From Turbatrix aceti (lineage: Eukaryota; Nematoda; Chromadorea; Rhabditida; Panagrolaimidae), in contig OZ017767.1 in assembly GCA_963969345.1 (NCBI GenBank), forward strand, positions 2,356,001-2,420,000: a DNA stretch of 64,000 nucleotides. Direction: 5' to 3'. Below are positions 44,192 to 55,832 of the stretch, one piece after another (the first letter of the stretch is position 1; every line of letters starts with the position of its first letter). The translations under genes and the position numbers were made by a program. The notes under the pieces are model-generated. The model was not told the DNA's origin and searched no databases. It was given only the letters and a program-made list of their open reading frames with translations.

Positions 44192-47100
44192 TCAGTCAGA
44201 GGAGGGGGAAGGCTTGGAAGAGGAGGATGTGGTGTCCTTGGATTCCGGCAGGTAGACAAACTCGTCGATGACGTGGGTCACCTGACCCATGGCTCGGGTT
44301 TTGCTCTCGCGGAAGATGAGTGGGGCACCGATCTGGACGAATTCAGGCTTGCCGTAGAACCGGAACCGGACGTTTACCCACGAGCAAGGCTTGATCTTGG
44401 AGGATTTGTCGGACGATTGGATGCCGACGATCAGTGCTGTGCGACGGAGGGAGCCAATGTAAACTGAAAAAAAAGACAATACATTAAAAAAAACTTCAGT
44501 TTTCAAATTTTTTGATGATAAAAATGGACTTCTTAAATAAAAACCCGTCTACCAGTTTTACAACGTTTCAAAAAATATTTTTTTACATCTGAAGAAAACA
44601 CCGAAAATAATTTCAGTTTTACAACTTTTCAATTATTTTTTTCCAAATTCAAAAATTTGTGTACACTGTCTCAGTTTTACAGATTTAGGACTTCAAGTTG
44701 CCCAATTGTAAAAAATCCAAAAAATTACTCGATTCAGATAACCAGTTTTATTCCAAAAAAAACCAACCTGTCCCTTGAAATCCTTCCTCAATCACCCCAC
44801 CGGGATGGTAAAACAGGAAAAACTTGGTCTCAAACTCCCAGCAAGACCTCTCGACGGCACTTTCGTCAATCATGATCATGCCGCGGTTGATGACGGCCGG
44901 CGGAGTGCCGGAGAACGTCACCGCCACAGAAGCAGCCGCGCCCGGGTGTAACGAGAATACCGGTTGCTTGTTTCGTCGGATGCTCCCGATTCGTCCGTAC
45001 GCGTATTCACCCATGCGATTGGGACCGATCTTGACGCCATCGCCGACCTCCAGGATGCCCTCGGTCAGAATGCCGCAAACCACGCTTCCGACGCACGGAA
45101 CGTCGAAGACCTCTTCGATCTGGAAGAAAGGAGGCTTCTGGTTGAGCGCGTCACGCTCTTTCCTGCTGAGGGTCATGACGGGTGGCAGTATGTGGAGGAA
45201 GCACTGCAGGAGGTCAAAATTGGTGCCTGTGACGTTGGATATCGCGAGGAGAGGGGTCAGGCCCTGGCCTTTGGACAGGCTGGTCGCCGCCGATACTGCT
45301 TGATCGGTCGATCGCATCACCTGGCAGCCGGCGGAAAGACCGACGGTTTTGACCAGGGTGTTGCATTTCGAGATGACACTAAAAATAAAAAAAATAGGAT
45401 TTGCAGTTTCTTACACAAAAAAAATTTAAAAACAGAAACATTTTCAAAATTACAAAAAAACTAGATAAAAAAAATAAACTAAGTCGCACCTTGTTCAGTT
45501 TTTTACTCCAAAAGGTCATCATTTTCATAACCGTCCAAAAAAACTCCCAAAAAGCAAATTGTCCCTTTAAAACGAACTGGATCTTTACATGACAGTTTCT
45601 CATTCCCAAAAAATGTCAGAACCATTATTTTATCAGTTTTTAACCAAAAAATTCTAAAACCAAAAAAATTGAGTTCTCAGTTTACAAATTCCCCGAAAAA
45701 AACGCCTAACAAGCGCACATCAATTTTTCACCAAAAAAAAAGTCCAAAACAAAACCAAATTCCAAATTTCACAAACAATATCAAAATACAACACTCAGTT
45801 TTTCACCCCTCAAAAAGTCAAACTCACGTCTGAAGCTGCGTAGCCGACACTGCATCAGTTTTCGTCACCAAGACAAACGTCGGGATGTTGAGTGCCATCG
45901 CGAGACAAGCGTGTTCCTTCGTAATCGAAGTCGGACCCTTCGTCGCACTCACCAGAATCGCGCAGTAGTGCGGATTGTATCCGGACAGCCCATAAATGGT
46001 CGTTCCGATATATTTCCTGTCTCCGGCCAGATCAATGAGCGTCATGAGTTTGGTAGACTTCTCGATGACCTCATCGAGGCTGTTTTTCTTCCGATTCAAC
46101 AGCTGTCCATCCGACGAGAAACCAATGACGTCGAGGCAGATGGAGGACGTCTTGCCGGACTGGATTTCGTGGAGGTATCGGAGGATGTTGAGACGAGCCG
46201 AGCCCTTGCCGTTGTCGGGGTAGCCACAGGCGAGGACACCGCAGAGCGTCGATTTGCCCGCTTCCGCAGTTCCGAGGACAGCGCATCGGATTTGGATGAA
46301 GGGCTGGTCGTCGGGGACTCGTCTGATGAGGACTTCGGTCACGAATCGCTTCTCGTTGGTCGGACTTGTCACCTCGCGTTGGCTCAGCTGGAATGCCAAA
46401 ATAGTTTAAAAACGGAAACGTAATAAAGTTTCAGTTAAAAAAAAACGCTAAAGGTAAAAAATAGTCAAAAAACAAAAAGTAACGTAATTTTAGGCGTCAA
46501 AAAGAAGTAGTTATTTACGATAACCGTTATTGTAACTCTTCAAGAGTTACTCTTGACACGAAACTTGAAACATTGAGTTTCAGTTAAAAAAAGATGCTAA
46601 AGGAAAAAAATAGTCAAAAAAGAAAAAAAGTAACGTAATTTTTCAAAAGTAATCTCACAATATCGATTACTGATCTCCCAACACGAAAATCGCAACGGGA
46701 ACCGAACTATCCAGTTTCAAACCCAACATACCACATTGAAGGAAGCATTGATGGACTGCGCGATGGCCTCCAGCACACCCAGCGACTCGGACATGTCAGC
46801 ATGCGTGATGCCGATGAGAGATCCGTTGTCAGCGACGCCGATCTCGTAGATAGCCTCGCCCTGGCCTTCGCGGAGTCTCCATTTCATCTGCGTCGTCAGG
46901 TGATTGATGCGCTCGTTCGAGAGATTGCAGAGCTTTTCCTTGTACTCCACGTTGCCGTCATCGGTCTCGGGTGGAAGAGTCGTGACGTCGGCAGGCATCG
47001 GTGACGCCCCTCGGCCAGCGGCTGTTGCCTCCTCGGATGACCCTCTTCCATTGAGCAGTGTTGCTGTGTCTGTCGCGAAGTTGCTGAAAATTATATCATC

Positions 47101-47192
47101 GGTCAGTTAACCCAAAATTTCGAAATAATAACCTACCTGCTAAAGACGCGGGCTCGCTTCTCTCCGGTAAACTCGGTAACCATAAAATCCAT
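44192..47192 (-). CDS. GTPBP2-like translational GTPase with altered G3 motif
   Basis: Exons 47192-47137, 47083-46732, 46387-45828, 45378-44768 and 44463-44192 join in phase, 616 aa. The GTPBP1/GTPBP2 family relates to EF-Tu and eRF3 and acts in ribosome rescue. The G1 loop GTAEAGKST (about 175-183), SARLNILRYLHEIQSGKTSS and ILRYLHEI block are closest to GTPBP2. G3 reads LIDLAGDRKY: the Asp after AG (about residue 259) occupies the place of the catalytic His (DLAGH). G4 is VTKTD. Domains II and III follow (VFDVPCVGSVVCGIL, GPNRMGEYAYGRI, VRFRFYGKPEFV). The C-terminus is a Ser-rich tail. The start GTTACCGAGTTT is preceded by a CCTGGAAG next to the ATG, so an upstream exon is possible. Confidence 0.92.
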
Positions 47193-49860
47193 CTTCCAGG
47201 CAGTAAGTGTCAGTTGTGGTGGATGGTCAGAAAAAGAAAAGTCAGTGAACTATTCGAGGGATCATGGAGTCGATGAGTCTCACTGAAATTTTCATTTTTG
47301 GTATAAATAAATTTTCTAAAGTAAAACACTACAGTTTTACAAAACCAAACGAACTTCAACAGGAGGACATCTTCTTTTTATCAAAACCACGAATCCCGAA
47401 ACCGTAAAAAACGCGTGACATGAAAACACTTTTATAGCAATGGACCTGTAAATTTGAATGACTCAAGTTTGACCTGGCGTCAGTATGAGTGTAAATTGTG
47501 CAATCTTGTGCCATGTTTCGTTAATCTGATGACCAGAGTGATGTAAGAAAATTTATAACATTTTAAAAATGCAAAATTATAAAAAAAGCAGTCAACAGTT
47601 CCAGTGACTTGAAACAAACGTTTGCAACAACGCAAGCATGCATTTAAAAAAAGTAGCGGTAAGACCCGATTGCCATGCGCAGCAGTTTTGATTTTGATTT
47701 CGAACACCTGGATTTTGTATGATTTGAAATAAAAAAACATATTTCGCATTGCCAGTTTGAAACATTAGTGACTCGATTTTAAAAAATGAGATATATAAAA
47801 AATAACAGTGTAATCAAACTTTAGGGCGTAAAAGATAGCCATAGTTTATTTTCCAGTGCTTATCGTCATTTTTATTTTTCTCATACCACACCTATTGATA
47901 ATGTTGTATAAAGTTGTAAACAAAGAATGACGAACGAAAGTGAGTCTTTCAAAATTTTTATGAGATTTTTTTCTTTCTATTTTTTTCGCGGGGGTTAACT
48001 TTTTTGCTTCATTCCATAACTTTGGGAAAAAACATTTTTCACAGACAGTTTTTTTTACAATCGACGCACCTCTTTCGCGATCTTTGGTTTCGCGTGCTCT
48101 TTTTTCCCCACCGAAACGATAAAAAAAGGTGCGATTGATTGTTATTCACACAAGCGAGAGTGAATAAAAAATCGGGTCACGATCAAACTATTTTGGAAGC
48201 TGTCCAGGTGCCAGATGGTTTTTTTTTTCGTCAAAAAAATTACACTGATACGAGGACACGGCAGTTAATAAAACTATTTATAAAAACAGTAAATTTTATA
48301 ACTTTCTGACTAGCAAAAAAATGGTAAATTGCAATCAAATTCAGTTTTGTAAATCTTCACGTTAGAACGTAAATCTTCACTATAGCTGCTTCAGTTTTAA
48401 AAACCCCCAAAAAAACCAAAAGTTTACAAACCCTGCCAACTAAAAAAAATCACGTATGCCGATCTCGAAGAATTCCAGGAAAAACCTGAAGCAAAACGTG
48501 CACGCAAGCCTGCGAGCATTAAAAAAAATTTCGAATCAATAACGCGGATGGATGAAAGAAAGACGGGAGGCGAATGTGAATGAGAAATGAGTGTGCGCGT
48601 TCCTCGGGCTAACAAAAGATCAGCTGGGTGTGGAAAGAAATAAAATAAAACAAAGAAGACAGCAACATCGTAATAATAAAAACCACCGCGTGCTGCTTTA
48701 CCTGCCCACCTGTTTCAGTAATTTTTTTTCTTACCAGAAAAAAAGCCTCGCGGAAATCTCTTTCTTTCGCTCTTTCACAAACAACGCGCATCGAGCAAAA
48801 GTCAGCGTTACCATATTTTTTCCACGGCTCGCATCGTCGAAGTGAACTATGCGTGGTGTGTCCTCCCCCTCCGCCAGCAGCTGGCGGCTGCTGCGAAGCA
48901 GCTGTCCGGGCGAATTTCACTTCCTTTGACGGTCCCGGATGAATGGATGTGTGTTTGCCCCCCCCCCCCGTCACCCTGGACACCGATGTGTCAATGTGTT
49001 TCAGCGCCTTCAGGAGATACACGACCGGACGATGCGGTATTGTTGAATACAAAGAACAGTTCGAGAAGGCGCGGCAATTTTTGACGTCAAGTCGAGGCGA
49101 TGACGTCAAAAATACCAAAAACACACTACTTCAGTTTTTTTTGCTTTGGATTTATATAGAAACCGTCGTCGGTTTTTTGGAAATTCGAAAAATCTTGAAT
49201 CGCATTTTTAGTTATATTTTAAACCTAAATTGACTTTATGCAGTTTCTGTATGCTACAAAAGCACTGTTTACTTCTCTGATATTATGTCCTGTTCAAATT
49301 TCTGGCCAGCAGTTTTTATGTGACAAATGATTTTTCATTTTTTTTTTGAATTAAGAAAAATTAGTTGCCTACTTTACAGTTTTTTCAAGCAATGCCGATT
49401 TAGTTTTTTTTAGTCAAGTGAATTAAAATTCCGCTCTGATCGGAACAAAATCTGGCCCAACTTTTGGCCTAATCCATGTCGTTATACCCAATTTTTGTTT
49501 TTGGAGCCGATGAACAAGTTCAAGTTTTTTGGTGAATCAAGTCCGCCAGTTTTTTTTAAATAAAAATTCAGAAGCATCTTTTAAGAAATATGATCTTATT
49601 TTTGCATCTAAAAATAATTTAAAAAAAACCCCTTATACAACAGTGAATAAAAATCAAACTTTATGTTTAACAAAACAAAAACACAGGATAAGGCACAACT
49701 CACACGTAAAAGCCGAAAACATTCGGTCGTCTTATGCTACATAGACCACCGGTTGTCTCATTGTCAGAGAGTATAATAAATAAAAAACAGCATACCAAGC
49801 AGTCCGTCCTCATATTTTAAATCCGTGAACAAAAGCAAACTGGTTGCCTCGCAGCCAGAG
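47193..49860. other. Intergenic region upstream of the GTPBP2-like gene
   Basis: 2.7 kb with no supportable gene. A GC-rich block at 48.84-49.11 kb contains a C-homopolymer (about 48959-48969) and two CRE palindromes, and may be a promoter or enhancer. The rest is AT-rich, with CAGTTTT common. A long open frame at 48609-49124 on the - strand has no protein-family character. Confidence 0.5.
49082..49108. promoter_or_regulatory. Paired CRE palindromes
   Basis: TGACGTCA at 49082-49089 and again at 49101-49108, 19 bp apart start to start, beside a GC-rich block. The target gene is unclear; the nearest starts are the GTPBP2-like gene (1.9 kb) and nothing on the + strand. Confidence 0.4.
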
Positions 49861-50392
49861 CTAATAAAAGAGTTTGTTGGACGACATGGTTACGAGTTTT
49901 CCAGTGTTATTTCTGGGAAACTCCTCCGCAGGCTGAGTGCCGAAGTCAGTTTGAGAGAGATTACTGACGGGGGCTGTGTCGGGGACATGGAGGGTAGGCC
50001 GCGACGTCGACCACTGAGGTTCCAGGATTTCGGCATGCGTTTTGCCAGGGGGCAGGGCGTAGATCTTGGCGACGGTCGACATGGATGCTTGTTGCTTGAT
50101 GTACCTTTTTTGGGCCCATCTGAAAAAAAGTCAGTTACTGTGTAAATAATTTTGCAAGCAACAGTTTATTTTAAATAGATAAAAAAAAACAAATCTTGAA
50201 ATTCAAAATCAAAAAATACAAAATACCAAAATTTGAATTTTTCCGAACTTTTAAGTTGAAACATAGTGAATGGACAGTGTATATCCTTTTTTGATCCTCC
50301 AAGGCTCCAACCAACCTCTTAAAAACCAGCGCTATGATAGCAGCGATCGCGCACACCGGTATGGCAATGAGTATTGCTAGCCACGGATTCAT
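49861..50392 (-). CDS. Small single-pass membrane protein (third of three)
   Basis: Exons 50392-50316 and 50119-49861, 111 aa. The N-terminus is one hydrophobic helix with no cleavable signal look (LAILIAIPVCAIAAIIALVF), then a basic stop-transfer (KRWAQKRYIK), then a polar tail of about 75 residues with Pro, Ser and Thr (SRPTLHVPDTAPVSNLS). Topology is probably N-out, C-in by the positive-inside rule. I do not recognise a family. Its two-exon layout with a phase-2 intron right after the TM is the same as in the gene at 51.3-51.8 kb. Both lie downstream of the nAChR gene on the same strand. Confidence 0.65.
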
Positions 50393-51328
50393 CAATATTT
50401 TTCAGTTTAGAAGTCTCAAACAAGCAATAATAAAAAAAAGTCTTATCAGTCGCAAAAACCAACTCGCCAAGCAACTTTAACCGCAGACAACAAAGTGATT
50501 CCAACCAAAAAGTCGTTCACAAAAGTCGACGGAAGAAAAGACAGGTAATCGGATTTTCCTCTTTCCAGTGAGTTAATTGAATAATTTCTTCCTGACTGGC
50601 CAGGTTGTCTTGACTCTTCGATTAAAAAAAAAGTTAAACGGAAGGAATGAAAAACTTCTTGCTGCGCGACGGTAAACACAAGGTTGACAGAGGGCAGAAC
50701 TTCTTGAGCGGTGATCTCGATCTGTTTAGTTGATGCTGAGGCCAGCAAAATAAATACATAAATGCTTTTAAACAAAAGTGAAGCCGCAAGAAAAAATTAA
50801 AAATACAACAGCCTTTCTTATTTGTTGCGTGTGTGATTTTTTTGCTGCTGCCTTGTATTTTTTGTGATATTATGTGAGGCCAATTCATCGATATTGTTGT
50901 GCTTTTGCTTTTGTTGTTGAATCACCGCGGCGAAAGGAAAAATATAATTTTACAAGACAAAGACGCAACATATATTTTTGTATGAGATGTACAGTGAAGA
51001 GTACAGTTTTTTTTGGGTTTTGGTTTCGATGATTGGCAAAAAAAGCGTCTTACTGAAAAAATTATTATATAAATATGTCATAACTACGACGACTGAGCAG
51101 TTTTTCAAAGATTTAATACAACACAAAGTTAAAATCATTTTTATGGTCAATCCTAGTTTTTTTGACGCCGTTCAGATAAAAAATTACTAAAATACATATT
51201 TACCTAAGAATAAATGACATTTAGATGGCAGTTTTTTTAATCATAAAAAAATTATTTTTTTAAATATTTAAAAAGGGAGATCAGTTTATTGACATATTTA
51301 TACATTTTTTATGCCCGCATCACAGTTT
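50393..51328. other. Intergenic region within the small membrane protein cluster
   Basis: AT-rich. A stretch at 50640-50780 on the - strand translates as a possible signal-peptide exon (SIYVFILLASAST then KQIEITAQEVLPS), but I could not join it to anything. No other gene is supported. Confidence 0.4.
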
Positions 51329-51803
51329 TCAACGTCTCATGGGTTCAAAAACCGGCTTATTACTTCTCCATGCAGCCTGCTTCTGTTCCCTTCGTTCCTG
51401 CCTCCATCGACGGTCATCGAGGTACCTCCAGTCCCAGTATCCGCCCTGAGCCGTCGAAGCCGTTGGCGTCGGGTAAGAGTACTCCAGGTAGCAGGAAGAG
51501 GGATTGCTGTACGTCGTGCTCGGATACGCGTACGGATATCGCGCCCGGTAGGACTGCCTGAGCGGAGGCGCGGAATATCGTCTACCAGAATTCCTCGATG
51601 TCGGGAAGCTTTGTGAGGTGCTCCTGTTCACGTAGTGCACATCTCTCGGGGAAATAGCAGAGCTGAAAACTGGAAAAAATGTTGCAAATGTTTTTTGAAG
51701 GGATAAAAAGTGTTTCCCGGACCTTGACCAACCTGTAATACAGTCCGGCTACCACCATGACTAGGAGAACGAGAGCTAAGGCTATGAAGCAGAACCACCA
51801 CAT
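51329..51803 (-). CDS. Small single-pass membrane protein, Tyr/Arg-rich tail (second of three)
   Basis: Exons 51803-51733 and 51662-51329, 134 aa. The start MWWFCFIALALVLLVMVVAGLYY is one membrane helix beginning at the first residue. The tail is rich in Arg, Tyr, Ser and Pro (RRYSAPPLRQSYRARYPYAYP, then WDWRYLDDRRWRQERREQ). Two splice acceptors eight bases apart (TTTTCCAG and TTTTCAG) precede exon 2; the upstream one would give an alternative short end stopping after EEFW. The ATG follows TTTTTAG directly, so trans-splicing or an upstream exon is possible. Family unknown. Confidence 0.65.
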
Positions 51804-52353
51804 CTAAAAATTATTACTATGCGGTTTACAAACGAAACACCAAAAATACAAATTTAGGCTAAGGCTATTATTACTATGCAGTTATACAAATTAAGATTAA
51901 ATTTTTTTCTTCGGTGGTTTTGAACCAGTTAACAACCAAAAAAGTCAGTGAAACAAAACAAAACAATTTTTATTTTTACCTCCGCGTTCGTTTGTATACA
52001 AACGACTCAGAATATGCACAAAAAAAATCGAAGCAATAGGTGCTCTTGAAAAATGGAAAAAGGAAGAAAACATGACGGACGACGACAAATGTCAACAAAG
52101 GACATAACAGCGATAGAAAAATGTCGATGCATGAGATGACCGCCTCGGAAGGTACAATGTACGCGGACAGGTGGAGCTGGCTGGTGGATTTGCTGCAGTC
52201 CTCGGTCGTCATCGTCATCTGACAGTCGCACGTTAAGCATGCATGCATGTACGCAAGCTGGGTGAAAGCATAAAATTGATGAAGGAGGAGGACCCGGTCA
52301 AGGTGAAAATTGTGTGAATGGTTTCCGATCAAAGTAGTAAATATCATCAGCAG
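51804..52353. other. Spacer between the first and second small membrane protein genes
   Basis: Probably the 3' UTR of the 36-residue gene plus a spacer. A 123-codon open frame at 51976-52347 on the - strand lies in the putative UTR and is not convincing as a gene. Confidence 0.4.
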
Positions 52354-52464
52354 TTATGCTCTCGAATAGGTAAACGCAAAGGTCAGGATTAGGAGCATTG
52401 TGCCGAGAGCTGGAAACAGTACCAGGCAGAAGCAAAACCAGCTGGATACAAATCCGTTGCACAT
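52354..52464 (-). CDS. Candidate 36-residue membrane micropeptide (first of three)
   Basis: Reads MCNGFVSSWFCFCLVLFP, then ALGTMLLILTFAFTYSRA and a stop: one hydrophobic helix and almost nothing else. The ATG lies seven bases after AATTTTCAG. WFCF plus the hydrophobic stretch resembles the start of the gene at 51.8 kb (WWFCFIALALVLL), suggesting tandem duplication. It may be a functional micropeptide, a truncated gene, or a first exon whose partner I did not find. Confidence 0.4.
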   Translation of the reverse strand: MCNGFVSSWFCFCLVLFPALGTMLLILTFAFTYSRA

Positions 52465-53336
52465 TTTTGGACTGAAAATTAGGTATTAAAAATAACAATG
52501 TTTATACAAAGTTCATTTACAATAACAGTTTATTAATTTTCATGTGTTAAAAAGAAATATTAAAAAAGTTATTTAATTAAAAAGCAGATTATTTCAGTTA
52601 TCAGAAAGGTTTGATTCACGAAAGAACCAATATGTACATAAATATTGTTGTTTTTCAAAAAAAACCTGCATTTTCAACAGTTAATTGTTAATTGTTTGTA
52701 AAAAAAACACTAATGTCATTTAATAAAAAAAATTTTATGTTAACAATTTCATAAGAAATCAGCGGTTTACATATTTTTTTTTGTATTTTAAACAAATTAT
52801 TTTTAAATCTTAAAAGATTTGAGATTTGACGGCATTTATGTTTCGCCACAGTTTCAAAACCAAGCATTTTGAGCGAGTTTACAAAAAAATCCATATCGTG
52901 AAACACAACATTTCGCCAATTGAACAGTTACAATCAAACGAACAATTTTAGAAAAATTCTTTTTACAGTTTAGTTAGTTACCTGTCCCTCCCCCTGTTCC
53001 CTTAACAAGAAAGGATACTGTTTACCGACGTATTTATTCGCCTTCCACGTCAACAATGAATTTTTTTCAAGAAATCCGGGTTGGCGAAGGGATGTGAACA
53101 GAACCAGGAGGGAGGAGGACTAGTTGACGGCAGTGTCGCCAGGTCTAATGTAAATTCGTTCATACATACTCTTGCGACCACCAGACCACCGAAAACAACA
53201 GGTGCGAATAAAAAACGAAATTGCAGCAGAAAAAGGCAAGTCCGGATTTTCACCGGTATACACTTTTTTTTTCGTGCTACGATGTATTATAAAATTCAAA
53301 CAAACAATGCATAAAAATGAGGCACGTAGCCACGGA
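52465..53336. other. Spacer downstream of the nAChR gene
   Basis: AT-rich to 52.97 kb, then GC-richer sequence that is probably the 3' UTR of the receptor gene. No coding exon is supported. Confidence 0.5.
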
Positions 53337-55832
53337 TCAAGCGATAATGTAAGGCGCCGACAGCATGATGCCGACGGTAGAAGCGATGATAAAGAGAGTG
53401 AATATGTACAGACAACAGCGATCCACGACCATGGCCGCAAATTTCCACTGATTGGCAAGTGAATCATCGCGCTCAGCCTCGATGATCTGTTTTGTGACTA
53501 TCTTGAGCTCGTTGTAGATCCTCTGCAGGATCAGGACCGTAGCCTGGCCTCCGAGTTCCCCGGGCGACATTTTCGGTCCAGGATTTGCGAAAACGGTTGA
53601 CTCGAGGGCGCCGCAGGTGATGAAGGACCTGGCAGTGGTCGTTGTGACGCCACCGTTTGTCATGTACTGCTGGAGGCGTCGTTCGATGTCAAAAGAGTTC
53701 TTCCGGGACGGCATATCGTCGGGTTTGACGTTGCGCATGAGAGATTCGCTATGCAGACGCTTGGGCTTGGACCAAGGCATGAGGCCGGGTAGCGAGTCCC
53801 AGGTGAGCGAGGTGCCGGGTCGCTCCATGCGCAGGATGTACGGTAACCAGTACAACAGCAGCGAGCGGGTCTAAAAAATGGTACCAGTTATTATAATTTT
53901 TTTTAAATTTGAGCATCCCAAAGGCGTTCGTATGCAGTTAACTTAATATAATGAAAATGATATTTATCTTAATTTATTTTAGATTAAGAGCGTTACTTAT
54001 AAAGGCCAGTAAAAATACCCTTTTTTTCCCAAAAAAACCACCGTTAAAACTCCCTTATTCCTAAAAAAATCATTACCCTAATATGTAATTTAAAAAAAAA
54101 TATACCCTAAAATAGAAAAACAGTTGGTTAAAATAATATTTAAAATATTTTGTTTTTAAACCCAATAAAACACGAAGATTATTTATATTCTTACTAAAAT
54201 AAAATCTACTTTACTAATCTAAGTAAAAAAATTTCTTAATTAAATTCTCTATGTTGACAGTTAAAACACCCCCCCTCTCCCAAAAAAACCCACCATAGAC
54301 CCCATTTCATGCGTGTCAGGTGTCCGGTAATGCAAGTTGAGCACGTAAACCGTAAATACCGTACTCGCAGTAACGACGACCATACACGATGAAAAAAAGA
54401 TACCCAGAAGCGGCACAGCTTCAGAAGTCGGTGGCGACATTTCAGCTAGGATGCCGAGAAAGAAGCAAATCGAAAGCAGAACCGTGATTTCTGAAACAAC
54501 GGTACGCAATTCAGTTATGTACATATTTTTTTAAATCAAACTCACGAAGCGTAATCTTTTCTCCAGCTTCGGGAGGCAGTGTGAAAGTTAGAAGTGACAT
54601 GGCAGTAGTCAGGATACATGGCATGATAAGATTGAAACCGTAGTAGAGAGTTCGACGACGCATATGGAGGTAGAAGGTTACGTCTGGGTAGGGCTCCGGG
54701 CAACAGTCGTAGAATTTTTCTGACCTTGATACTGTCGTCACTAAAAATCAATAGTTAACATCGAACAGTGTTAAAAAAAATGTGAACGTAAATTTTTAGA
54801 AAACAAAAAAAAACATGCAGAGGCGCACATCAGTTAAAAAAACCCACTTGGAAGAGCCCATTCGCCGTTGGGAAGGTACTCGCTGATGTCGAAACCCCCC
54901 TTTGCAGGCTGCAGGTCAAGCTTGAAGCCGTCGTACGTCCAGGAACCAAATTTAAAAAAACATCTTTGTTCGTCGAACGGAAACCACTAAAATAAATATT
55001 TATGAGGTCAAATAATTTTTTATTTGTGTGGCCAGATTATTTTTGGGCGTTTAGATTTTCAAATATGACATCTGTATTTTCGGAATTGGTTTTTAAATGG
55101 GTGTAATTCAAATTAATTAGTGTTTTCTACTAATACTATTTTGGGCCTTTTTTGGAAGCTTTGAAACAAAACAGTTATGTCAAAAAAAATAATCCGGAAA
55201 AAAATTAAAAAAAATAAAGCAGAATAGTCCAGTTAAATTTTTTACTGTTTTTTAACAACTTTTCCTCGCTCCAGACCAACCTTGATATCAATCTTGCAAC
55301 TAATCTTAAAAATTCCAGGCGGAACCCATGAGACGTCACCCGTGTCATATACAACCATATTGGTAGGAAAGGTAGAGTCAAAATTAGCGTCGACGCTGTT
55401 GTACAGCAGGACGTCGGGCTTCCAGATCTTGCCCGCTGGAAATCGGACGTCGGTGATGTTTCCGTACTCTTCTTTGTCCCATTTCAGCTTGTAGTCGTTC
55501 CATGCCTAAAAACACTCTTTTTATAAACCTGCTGTATTTTATTTAAAAATCCCTACGTAGTCGAGCCAGGCATTGACGTTGACAATCTGATTTTTTTCAT
55601 CGACGTCGATGAGCTGCTGGAGCGAAACCTTGAGGTAGACAGTGACGGGATGTGAGTGATTGGCCACCGGGCGCTCGAGGTTGTTGTAGTCGCGCATGAG
55701 ATCCTCGTAGAGCCTGCGCTCGTGGTAGCTGCTGGCGACCATCTGGATGAGGAGGGCGCCGAGGAGTACGACGTGCCGCGTCAGCGACCACCTGCGATGG
55801 TGGTGGTCTGCGCCCAGGCTTCCCCGAACCAT
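53337..55832 (-). CDS. Nicotinic acetylcholine receptor alpha subunit, alpha7/ACR-16-like
   Basis: Six exons: 55832-55557, 55505-55281, 54986-54848, 54740-54546, 54490-54294 and 53870-53337, all in phase, 521 aa. It is a Cys-loop ligand-gated cation channel subunit. In order: signal sequence ([15 protein letters not shown]), [36 protein letters not shown], the Cys-loop [15 protein letters not shown], loop C with the vicinal cysteines [11 protein letters not shown] that define alpha subunits, M1 ([17 protein letters not shown]), M2 (GEKITLQITVLLS, with the Glu of a cation channel), M3, a long intracellular loop beginning LRMERPGTS, and M4 ([26 protein letters not shown]). M4 and M2 are closest to alpha7. 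Three small membrane protein genes follow on the same strand. Confidence 0.95.

Noticed and set aside
48609..49124. 171-codon open frame on the - strand
   Set aside because: Spans a C-homopolymer and mixed-composition DNA, with no homology or consistent codon use; the GC-rich part looks regulatory.
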